From NCBI GenBank assembly GCA_964575605.1, contig CAZNRN010000014.1:27444-91443 (forward strand): a stretch of DNA of 64,000 nt, given 5' to 3'. The stretch is from JAPWJZ01 sp964575605. Its GTDB lineage: Bacteria > Pseudomonadota > Alphaproteobacteria > Micavibrionales > UBA2020. Each line of letters begins with the position of its first letter. Positions within the stretch are counted from its first letter, which is position 1. Under the pieces are notes generated by a model that was given only the letters and a program-made list of their open reading frames with translations, made no database searches and was not told the origin of the DNA. A program made the translations under genes and the position numbers. Below are positions 40,249-47,233 of this stretch, one piece after another.

Positions 40249-41171
40249 GACTTGAGCTTTAACGGCTTGACGGAAATGGTCGCGGGGGAACCTGCGGCCA
40301 TTTCCTTTTCGATGGCCGCGACATTGATCGCGCGGTGTTTTGCCGCGATATGATTGCTGATCGTCGCGCGGATCTCGGGATCGGCTTTGTCGCCGAGGTA
40401 TGCCAGCACGTCGCGGCCGTCGTGATCGATCGCCAGCTCGGGATCGGCGCCTGCGGCCAGCAGTTGTTCCACCAGGGGCTTGTTCTTCAGCCCCGCCGCG
40501 CTCCAGACGAGGATGGCGCCGGTTTTGCCGTTCCTGTTGTTGACGCTGGCGCCATGGCGCAGGAGGATGGGGATCGCCGCGTGATTGGGCATGGCTAGGG
40601 CGGCGTCGAGCGCGGTGCGGCCGTCGCGGTCCTGCCGGTTCGGGTCCGCGCCCAGTTTCAACAGCTTTTTCAGCAACAGTTCCTTTTCGGGGAACATCGA
40701 GGCCAGCGCCAGCGGTGGCGTCGATCCTGCGGGGCCGTTGATATCCGCGCCCCGCGCCAGCATGAAATCCAGCACAATGTCGTTTTCAGCGACGCAGGCG
40801 TGGTAAATCGCGCTATGGCCGCTGGGGTCGATCGCGTTCATGTCCGCGCCTTTTTTCAGCAGAATAGTGGCCGCCACCACGCTGCCCTCCTGCATCGCGA
40901 TCATCAGCGGCGTGTGGCCGCAGTTGCCGGGATCGTTCACCCCCGGCATGCCGGGCTGTAGCATTAATGGCAGCATATTCGTCCGGGAGAAGCGTAACAC
41001 GGTATGCAGCGGCTTGTCGGCGGGCTTGCCATCGTCCATGTCCCAATAGGGGGCGTCACTGTTACCGGCCAGTATCTTCGCCACCTTTTCGATGTCGTTC
41101 CCGAGGATCGCGTCGCGCAGCGTGCCGCGCTTGCCCCGTACCATGTCCTTGAATGTGGAGACGAGCGACAT
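40245..41171 (-). CDS. Ankyrin-repeat protein with KPL tail (paralogue 2)
   Basis: 308 residues, about six ankyrin repeats between residues 15 and 260, e.g. HTPLMIAMQEGSVVAATILL, HSAIYHACVAENDIVLDFML and RTALDAALAMPNHAAIPILL. It is clearly paralogous to the upstream gene: shared start (MSL---FK, LRDAI) and end (EK-MAAG----I--KP-KL). The last residues are KPLKLKS. Its ATG shares a base with the upstream stop (TAATG), so it is translationally coupled. The 3' end overlaps the convergent redoxin gene by a few bases. Target unknown. Confidence 0.85.
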   Translation of the reverse strand: MSLVSTFKDMVRGKRGTLRDAILGNDIEKVAKILAGNSDAPYWDMDDGKPADKPLHTVLRFSRTNMLPLMLQPGMPGVNDPGNCGHTPLMIAMQEGSVVAATILLKKGADMNAIDPSGHSAIYHACVAENDIVLDFMLARGADINGPAGSTPPLALASMFPEKELLLKKLLKLGADPNRQDRDGRTALDAALAMPNHAAIPILLRHGASVNNRNGKTGAILVWSAAGLKNKPLVEQLLAAGADPELAIDHDGRDVLAYLGDKADPEIRATISNHIAAKHRAINVAAIEKEMAAGSPATISVKPLKLKS

Positions 41172-42154
41172 TACGACAGCCTCAGTTTAATCGGTTTGAT
41201 GGCGATGCGCGCGGAGGTGCCTGCGGCCATGCTTTTTTCGACGCCTGCCATGTTGCGCTCGAGCTCGATCCGGGCAACGCGCTCGATCACCATTTTCTTG
41301 ATGGCATCGTCGACCTTTCCCTGGTGCTTGGCCATGTATTCAAGCGGGCTGAGCGGCACTTCTTCACCCACCGGCAGCAGCGGGTCGGCGCCGCCGTCCA
41401 GAAGCATTTTCATCGCCGCCGCATGGTTGATGGCTATCGCCCACTGGAGCAGTTTTGCACCGGTTTCGGGATTGCGGTTATTGGGGTTCGCGCCTGCCTG
41501 CAGCAGTTCGATCGCGCCCTCGATATTGTGTTCGCGCAGGCAGGTTTCAAGCGGGCTTTCCTTCAGCTGGCCGATGTAATCCGGATCCGCGCCCCTGGCG
41601 ATCAGCGCCTTGACAGCGGGCCTGCAGTAACCGGCGCGGGCGGCTTCGTTCAGCGGGTTTCTTGAATCCTTCGGCCCGTTGATCGCGGCGCCCTGGTCCA
41701 GCAGCAGCTGCAGGCAGACGATGCGGTTGTATTGCGCCGCGCAGCCGAGCGCCGAGCGGCCGAGGTGGTCGACCGCGTTCACGTCCGCGCCCTTGGCGAT
41801 CAGCGCCTTCACGATCAGGTCATGGCCTTCGCGCGCGGCATGGATCAGCGGCGTCGCGCCCTGGCTGTCGCGCACATCGATGTCACCCTTGAAAAATTCG
41901 GGACGCAGCAGGATGGTGAAGATATTGAATTCGCCGGCGGCCGCGGCCACATGGAGCGGTTTGCGCTTGATGGGGGAGGCGTCCTCCAGATCCCAATCCG
42001 CTGCTGCCGGATTTTGCTGCAGCAGCCCGCCGGCTTTTTCCCAGTCGTGTTTTTCGATGGCGTCGCGCAGCGTCAGGTTTCCGCCGCGGATATTATCCCA
42101 GAGGAAACTGCCGGTCTTGACGGCTGCGTTCTTGAATGCGTCTTTGAGGGACAT
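41171..42154 (-). CDS. Ankyrin-repeat protein with KPI tail (paralogue 1)
   Basis: 327 residues from the ATG at 42154, chosen because it aligns with the paralogue's start and AAGGTG lies upstream; the longer frame crosses the promoter. Ankyrin repeats run through about 35-275 (KPLHVAAAAGEFNIFTILL, ATPLIHAAREGHDLIVKALI, RSALGCAAQYNRIVCLQLLL). The end, AIKPIKLRLS, carries the shared tail. There is no signal peptide. A TTGATA-N17-TATTTT promoter drives the two-gene unit. Ankyrin pairs like this are common in host- or prey-interacting bacteria. Confidence 0.85.
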   Translation of the reverse strand: MSLKDAFKNAAVKTGSFLWDNIRGGNLTLRDAIEKHDWEKAGGLLQQNPAAADWDLEDASPIKRKPLHVAAAAGEFNIFTILLRPEFFKGDIDVRDSQGATPLIHAAREGHDLIVKALIAKGADVNAVDHLGRSALGCAAQYNRIVCLQLLLDQGAAINGPKDSRNPLNEAARAGYCRPAVKALIARGADPDYIGQLKESPLETCLREHNIEGAIELLQAGANPNNRNPETGAKLLQWAIAINHAAAMKMLLDGGADPLLPVGEEVPLSPLEYMAKHQGKVDDAIKKMVIERVARIELERNMAGVEKSMAAGTSARIAIKPIKLRLS

Positions 42155-42178
42155 GCGACACCTTATATATGCGGGTAT

Positions 42179-42207
42179 AAAATACAGCAATTTCCATATT
42201 ATATCAA
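42179..42207 (-). promoter_or_regulatory. Sigma70-like promoter of the ankyrin pair
   Basis: On the minus strand TTGATA (42207-42202), 17-base spacer, TATTTT (42184-42179), 25 bp upstream of the ATG at 42154. Confidence 0.55.
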
Positions 42208-42234
42208 GCGGTAAAAACCGCAGATTTATCAAAA

Positions 42235-42276
42235 AGTTGGCGGGCAGGTCCTGCTCCTTCAGGCCTGCCCGCCGGG
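42235..42276 (-). terminator. Rho-independent terminator of the MFS gene
   Basis: A perfect 10-bp GC stem (GGCGGGCAGG at 42239-42248 and its complement at 42264-42273), followed on the minus strand by AACTTTTT. It lies 30 bp past the MFS stop codon. Confidence 0.8.
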
Positions 42277-42300
42277 CTACTTTTCTACATGTTTTTGTTA

Positions 42301-43500
42301 CTAGACGACTTCAAGTTCCTGTACGCGCTGCTTCCTGCGCCTCAGGCCGAAGGCCGCGAGCGCAAGGCCCGCAACACCCAGCCAGAGGGCGAGGGCGACC
42401 AGCACCGCCTGCACGCCGTAGCCTTCCGAGACGCGTCCCATGACGGCCGAAACCGGCATGAAGAGCAGCGAGACCAAAAGGCTCTGCGTCGACAAGATGG
42501 TCGCACGCCGGTCCGAGCTCACGTGGCGGTTGATCGCCTCGCTCACGCGCGGTGCGGTCATGCCGTAGATGCACGTACCGCCCACCATGAGCAGGGCAAC
42601 GCCCGCCACACCCGGCTTGATGCTGGCGCCAAGGCAGGCGACGACCGCCATGCCCCAGGCCATCATCAGGGCCGTGTAAGTGCCGACCCTGCCGTCGAAC
42701 CTGTGGGCAATCTGGCTCGAGAAACCCCCGAGCACGAAGCCCACCGCCATCAGCACGCCGAAGAACTCTTCGCGCAAACCCATGGCCATATAGTACGGCT
42801 GCTGGGTCCACATGATCAGCTTCGTCGAGCAGAACATCACCGCCGCAAAGACGAGGATCAGTCCCACCTCCGGATGGCGCAGCGCATAGCGCGTCGTCTC
42901 CACGATATCGGCGACCGGGTGCTTTTCCGGACGCTTGCGGTGCCGCGCCGGCTCGTCCATCGCGCAGGCGACGAACAGGGCCATGCACTGTGCCACAACG
43001 CCCAGCGTCACCGGCAGCAGGTGGTTGTGCGGGTATATCAGGCCGCCCACCACGCTCGCGAAGGCCACGCTGTAAAGGCCGAGGCCGCCGCGCGTGCCTT
43101 CCCGCCGCCTGTATTCAGCCTCGCGGCCCTCGGCCATAAGGCTTTCGTACAGGATAGCGGTGTTGGTGCCGTTGAGCAGGCAGATACCCACCCCGATCAC
43201 CGCCTGCGCCAGCGCCGCCATCGCAAGTCCGTGCGAGAACAGCAGCAGGGCGTAACCGACCATCTCGAGTAGCGTGCCCAGCGCAAGGACGTGCTTGCGC
43301 TGCCACTGGTCGGACAGCCAGCCGCAGGGTACGTCGAGCAGCACGATGGTCGCGGCGAACGCGGCCTCGCCCAGCAGGAAGTCCTGGAAGCTCAAACCCA
43401 TCTCGTCCCGGTAAAAGGGCATGATGACGGGGATCACGAATGCCATGCTGACGCAGACAGCATGGGCATTGAGCAGTTTGACGTTTCTATCGACACGCAT
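42301..43500 (-). CDS. Major facilitator superfamily transporter
   Basis: 399 residues from the ATG at 43500; GGAGG just upstream decides this start over an in-frame ATG at 43575. About twelve hydrophobic segments are present. The loop 2-3 motif of MFS proteins is visible as GWLSDQWQRKHVLALG. A ~20-residue charged loop at about 180-205 (DEPARHRKRPEKHP) separates the halves. Similarity in pattern is to drug/small-molecule exporters, but the substrate is unknown. A 40-residue ORF and a hairpin lie just upstream in the same direction. Confidence 0.88.
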   Translation of the reverse strand: MRVDRNVKLLNAHAVCVSMAFVIPVIMPFYRDEMGLSFQDFLLGEAAFAATIVLLDVPCGWLSDQWQRKHVLALGTLLEMVGYALLLFSHGLAMAALAQAVIGVGICLLNGTNTAILYESLMAEGREAEYRRREGTRGGLGLYSVAFASVVGGLIYPHNHLLPVTLGVVAQCMALFVACAMDEPARHRKRPEKHPVADIVETTRYALRHPEVGLILVFAAVMFCSTKLIMWTQQPYYMAMGLREEFFGVLMAVGFVLGGFSSQIAHRFDGRVGTYTALMMAWGMAVVACLGASIKPGVAGVALLMVGGTCIYGMTAPRVSEAINRHVSSDRRATILSTQSLLVSLLFMPVSAVMGRVSEGYGVQAVLVALALWLGVAGLALAAFGLRRRKQRVQELEVV

Positions 43501-43564
43501 GTTGCGCCTCCGTTGGTTGCTGGAGGGCGGACAAAACGCGGAACCGTTTTCTTTTTCGGGGGTC

Positions 43565-43594
43565 CTGTCAGCCATCCGGTTAAGGGGCTGACAG
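43565..43594. promoter_or_regulatory. Hairpin between small ORF and MFS gene
   Basis: A perfect 9-bp inverted repeat, CTGTCAGCC (43565-43573) and GGCTGACAG (43586-43594), with a 12-base loop. It begins right after the stop codon of the 40-residue ORF. There is no T-run, so it may be an attenuator or processing site rather than a terminator. Confidence 0.45.
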
Positions 43595-43601
43595 AGCGGG
43601 A

Positions 43602-43724
43602 TTACTCGGACAGCCTTAGTGTTTTATTCGCGGTTTCTTTCGCGAAAAGAGGGGTGTTACCCGCTTTACCCTGTTGGGGCGCGGGGACGGTCCAGTTGAC
43701 TGAAATGTGCATGCAATAGCGCAT
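43602..43724 (-). CDS. Possible 40-residue peptide upstream of MFS gene
   Basis: An ORF of 41 codons including the stop, too short for routine ORF listing. The start ATG at 43724 is preceded by AGAGAGG six bases upstream. The peptide begins MRYCMHISVNWTVPAPQQ and ends KTLRLSE; it is polar, with one Cys, and has no signal peptide. It is followed by a hairpin and then the MFS gene in the same direction. It could be a leader peptide controlling the transporter or a peptide exported by it; it could also be a chance ORF. Confidence 0.4.
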   Translation of the reverse strand: MRYCMHISVNWTVPAPQQGKAGNTPLFAKETANKTLRLSE

Positions 43725-43885
43725 GATTTTCCTCTCTTTACCCTACCATCCCATCATGGATCGTGATTCTTGTCACGTAAAAAATTGTTGCAGTGCAAAA
43801 AGACATAATATTTCCGCGTAACCCGATTTTAATTTTCGAAAAGTATAGTGGTGTATGGCGCTTCACAAAGCAGGGCAGGGCATCC

Positions 43886-44581
43886 GTGGAAGAAACCGAA
43901 GAGTTTTTAAAAAGCAAGATAAGGGCCGACATCGGATTTTACGAGGACTGCGTGAATGTCGCGCGCGAATACGGCCGCGCGAAGGAAATCGACCAGGAAT
44001 ATATCTACCTGAAAAAAGGCATGGAGTTCGGCGACCTGCACAGCCAGCACAAGCTGGCGAAGCTGTTGCTGTTCAACGGCGTCTACCACAACCCCAAATA
44101 TGCCTTCGAGTTGCTGGAGGATGCCGTGCAGAAAGGTCACCTTGAGGCTACAGTGACGCTGGGCGAGGAATTGATGTCGGGTTACCTCGTGCCGCGCGAC
44201 ACAGTACGCGCCTTCGGGCTGTTCAAGGATTACAGCCTGCGCGTGGCGGCGCTGTCGTCGATGGTGCCGCTTGGCAACCTTATCATGATTACCGAAGGCT
44301 GCACGCATTACGGGGTATGCCTTGCGGCCGGCATCGGATGCAAGAAAAACCCTGTCATGGCCTTCGAAGTGCTGGCCGACCTGGCGCGGCGCGGGTTTTT
44401 CGCGGCGAAGACGCTGCTTGAATCGCGCGAAATCGATGTGTCGATGCGGGCGCTCGTTTATGAAGGGCTCGAGACGCAGCACTTTGACGGCGGCACGGAA
44501 GGCGGCGGGCCCGTGAATGTGCAGGACGTATTCACGCAGGAAACAGCAAACTGGAACCTCGAAGACGTGGGTCTCGTGTAG
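43886..44581 (+). CDS. Sel1-like repeat protein
   Basis: 231 residues from a GTG at 43886 with GGGCAGGG five bases upstream; an in-frame GTG at 43793 has no ribosome binding site and lies in a promoter-like AT stretch. Sel1/TPR-type repeats appear at about 40-185 (YIYLKKGMEFGDLHSQHKLA, FELLEDAVQKGHLEATVTLG, FEVLADLARRGFFAAKTLL). The acidic end has no KPI tail. It is followed one base later by the next gene, so the two form an operon. Probably a protein-binding scaffold. Confidence 0.7.
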   Translation: MEETEEFLKSKIRADIGFYEDCVNVAREYGRAKEIDQEYIYLKKGMEFGDLHSQHKLAKLLLFNGVYHNPKYAFELLEDAVQKGHLEATVTLGEELMSGYLVPRDTVRAFGLFKDYSLRVAALSSMVPLGNLIMITEGCTHYGVCLAAGIGCKKNPVMAFEVLADLARRGFFAAKTLLESREIDVSMRALVYEGLETQHFDGGTEGGGPVNVQDVFTQETANWNLEDVGLV

Positions 44582-44582
44582 C

Positions 44583-45233
44583 ATGGAAAAACTCAGCAAC
44601 GGCGATATCCGCCGCGTCATGGTCAGCCACAAATCGGGACAGGTGATGCTGCCCGAGTACCTACCGCCCGAGGCGCAGGATGGCAAGGGCGCAGACCATT
44701 ACACGGAGCTGAAAGGATTCCAGAAAGATTTCGACGTGGTGATCGAGCGTACGCTGGCGAAATTCCCGAACGGCGCAGGCTTGAACGATTTTGCCGAGTA
44801 TTTAAGCCGCGAGGCGATATCGCAGGGCGGCACCAGCGCGGGGCCCTACCTGCGCGCGACGCTGCTGGAGGTGCGCGATGTGGTTGCACCCGACTATTTG
44901 AAATCAATCGCTGCCAAAACCGTTGCGCCGATGGATGCGGCTTCGGCTATCAAAGCGTTGCGTGACGGCAACGCCGACCGCGACGCCTGGAATATCCTCG
45001 ACGACGTCGAAAAGAAAATGCCAAAAAACGCTAACGATGTTATCACCCTACTTCGCGCGATCGGTAACGACCATGCTGAGGCAGGGGACGACTGGATGGC
45101 TGAAACGGCCGATATGCTGCGCGGAAGCCTTTCGGCCGCCAGCGACAGGCATGCAAGCGTGCAGATCGAGGCGAAGGTGGCCGAGATGAAAAGCGCGGAG
45201 CAGCCGCACAAGCCTGTTACGCCTAAAAGATAA
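44583..45233 (+). CDS. Unknown protein in operon with Sel1-like gene
   Basis: 216 residues from the ATG at 44583, one base after the upstream stop; the longer open frame is a shadow. It is soluble, helical and acidic (DAASAIKALRDGNADRDAWN, then ILDDVEKKMPKNAND). The C-terminus QPHKPVTPKR loosely recalls the K-P-V tail of other accessory proteins here but lacks the final Leu/Ile. No family is recognised. It converges on the metallophosphoesterase gene with no gap. Confidence 0.65.
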   Translation: MEKLSNGDIRRVMVSHKSGQVMLPEYLPPEAQDGKGADHYTELKGFQKDFDVVIERTLAKFPNGAGLNDFAEYLSREAISQGGTSAGPYLRATLLEVRDVVAPDYLKSIAAKTVAPMDAASAIKALRDGNADRDAWNILDDVEKKMPKNANDVITLLRAIGNDHAEAGDDWMAETADMLRGSLSAASDRHASVQIEAKVAEMKSAEQPHKPVTPKR

Positions 45234-46352
45234 TCAGGATTTCTTCAGTGTCAGCAGCGTGATTTCCGCAGGCACGAAAGTGCGCAGCGGCGGGCCCCAG
45301 TATCCGGTGCCGTTGCTCACGTAGACATACATGCCGTCATGCAGGTTCAGCCCTTGATGGTATTTCTGGAAGAAGCGGATCAAGAGGCTGAAGGGGAAAT
45401 ACTGCCCGCCATGCGCGTGGCCGGAGAGCTGTAAATCAAATCCCGCCTTGTGGGCGGCGGCATAGCTGGCGGGCTGGTGGGCCAGCAGGATTTTAGTCGT
45501 CTCCATCGGCGCGCCCTGTAGGGCTTCGATGGGATTCGATTGCCCGCCCGCCGAATAATCAAGGACGCCAGCAACGACAATCGACTGCCCGCCCCGCGTA
45601 ATGACGGCGTGCCGGTTCAGCAGTACCCGCGCGCCAAGCTCGCCGAACTTCAGCGCCCAGGCGTTTGCATCCCAGTAAAATTCGTGGTTACCAGTGACGA
45701 AGAAAACGCCGTCAGGCGCCTTTAGTTGCGCCAGTGGCGAGACGCCCTCGGCAAGGTCTTCGGTACTGCCGTCGACGAAATCGCCGGTCAGTGCAATAGC
45801 GTCGGGTTTCAATCCGTTGACGATATCCGTGACCTTTTGCGCATATTCCCGCCCGATGGTGGGGCCGACATGCAGGTCGGATACCTGTGCGATTGTGAAG
45901 CCGTCGAAAGCTTCCGGCAGGTTTTTCAGCGGCACCTCGACGCGCTTGACGACAGGGCGCAGCGCCTGCCACAGGCCGATAACGACAGTCAGCGCTACCG
46001 CCGCCAGCAAACCCTGCAACGTCCACAGGTTAATATCAGCCTGCGCATACCACATCATCAGGAACACGCCGATGATATCCGCCACCATGCCATAAGCCAC
46101 CAGCAACGACATTACGCCGAAGCAGATATAGCCCGTCCACTGCACGGCGGACACCATCGGGCGCAGCGCCGTGTTCTTCCAGCGGGGGAAGGGGCCGTGG
46201 TCGCCGAACAGCGCCGCCATTTGCATGGCGAAGAAGAGGAAGCCCAGCGTGTATGAAATCGCAGTGTGCTCCTGCGCCCAGACGGAGCGCAAAATGATGC
46301 GCGTCACGGCGTAATAGTTCATCAATGCGATAAACAGCAGGAATATGCGCAC
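45234..46352 (-). CDS. Membrane-bound metallophosphoesterase (YkuE-like)
   Basis: 372 residues from a GTG. Four membrane segments occupy about 1-130. The calcineurin-type catalytic motifs follow: QVSDLHVGP, LTGDFVDG, VTGNHEFYWD, LLAHQP and LSGHAHGGQYFP, all metal ligands present. Members hydrolyse phosphoesters, some acting on lipid intermediates; the substrate here is unknown. It starts one base after the comF stop, so the two are probably translated together. Confidence 0.88.
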   Translation of the reverse strand: MRIFLLFIALMNYYAVTRIILRSVWAQEHTAISYTLGFLFFAMQMAALFGDHGPFPRWKNTALRPMVSAVQWTGYICFGVMSLLVAYGMVADIIGVFLMMWYAQADINLWTLQGLLAAVALTVVIGLWQALRPVVKRVEVPLKNLPEAFDGFTIAQVSDLHVGPTIGREYAQKVTDIVNGLKPDAIALTGDFVDGSTEDLAEGVSPLAQLKAPDGVFFVTGNHEFYWDANAWALKFGELGARVLLNRHAVITRGGQSIVVAGVLDYSAGGQSNPIEALQGAPMETTKILLAHQPASYAAAHKAGFDLQLSGHAHGGQYFPFSLLIRFFQKYHQGLNLHDGMYVYVSNGTGYWGPPLRTFVPAEITLLTLKKS

Positions 46353-46353
46353 G

Positions 46354-47112
46354 TCAGAATTCTTCCCGCGTCACGCGCGCGATGGTGAGGACGGAGACTT
46401 TCGCCGCACCGTGTTTTTTCAACGTGCGGGCGCATTCGTTCAGCGTCGCGCCGCTGGTGAAGACGTCGTCGACAAGCATGATATTTTTACCGCGCAGTTC
46501 CGTCAGGTATCGTCCGTTAACCGCAAAGGCACCCTTGACGTTGTCGCGGCGTTCCTTGCGGCTCAGGCCTTTTTGCTGGATGGTGGCGCGCAGCCTTATC
46601 AACCCGTCGGGCAAGTGGCGCTTGCCCGTGCGCCTCCCCAGTTCGGCGGCAAGCACGGCTGATTGGTTGTAACGGCGTTTCCACAAACGGCGCGCATGCA
46701 GGGGCACGGGGAGGATGGCGTCGGTTTCCCCGATCAGCTCCGCACCCGCGCGCAGCATCCAGGGAATAAACGTATGGACGAAATGCATCTTGTCGCCGTG
46801 CTTGAAATCCAAAATCAGCTGGCGGCTGGCGTCGTTGTAAACGACCGGTGCGCGTGCGGCATCGAATTGCGGCTCGTACTCCATGCAGGCCGCGCAGATC
46901 ATGCCGAGTGCGTTTTCGAACCCGAAGGGCGTGCCGCAGGTTGCGCAAAAAGGAGCCTCGATAAAGCCTAAACCACCCCAGAAAGCGGGGCTGAGCATGC
47001 CTTGTTCGTCGACGACATCGCCCGTGCCCGCACAGCGCGGGGGCAGCAGAACGTCGAGGGCGGCGGCCAGTAGGCTCGTAAACCCCTGATTTTGTTTCAA
47101 GTTTGTTTGCAT
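46354..47112 (-). CDS. comF: ComF-family phosphoribosyltransferase-like protein
   Basis: 252 residues. The N-terminal zinc-finger-like part has CATCGTPFG and CAACM. The C-terminal half is the type I PRTase fold with ILPVPLHARRLWKRRYNQSAVLA, RKERRDNVKGAF and the PRPP loop IMLVDDVFTSGATLNEC. ComF proteins act in DNA uptake and competence in Gram-positive and Gram-negative bacteria; the exact reaction is not settled. AGGGGA precedes the ATG. Confidence 0.9.
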   Translation of the reverse strand: MQTNLKQNQGFTSLLAAALDVLLPPRCAGTGDVVDEQGMLSPAFWGGLGFIEAPFCATCGTPFGFENALGMICAACMEYEPQFDAARAPVVYNDASRQLILDFKHGDKMHFVHTFIPWMLRAGAELIGETDAILPVPLHARRLWKRRYNQSAVLAAELGRRTGKRHLPDGLIRLRATIQQKGLSRKERRDNVKGAFAVNGRYLTELRGKNIMLVDDVFTSGATLNECARTLKKHGAAKVSVLTIARVTREEF

Positions 47113-47233
47113 ATTCCCCTAACTTGCCCTGATTCCGCATTTCAAGCAACAGCATCAAGAAGTACCTCAAACCCCTTGATTTTCCGTATTATGTAATATA
47201 ATATTACCCAGCTTAGCGATATTCTGGAGGTGC

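Larger units (their letters stand above)
43501..43885. other. Divergent intergenic region, 385 bp
   Basis: Between the MFS gene (minus) and the Sel1-like gene (plus). It holds the 40-residue ORF, the CTGTCAGCC hairpin and a smaller TTCGCG/CGCGAA inverted repeat near 43628-43644. An AT-rich stretch at 43785-43812 contains TTGTTG and TAATAT about 15 bases apart, a weak promoter candidate for the plus strand. Nothing else is recognised. Confidence 0.5.
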
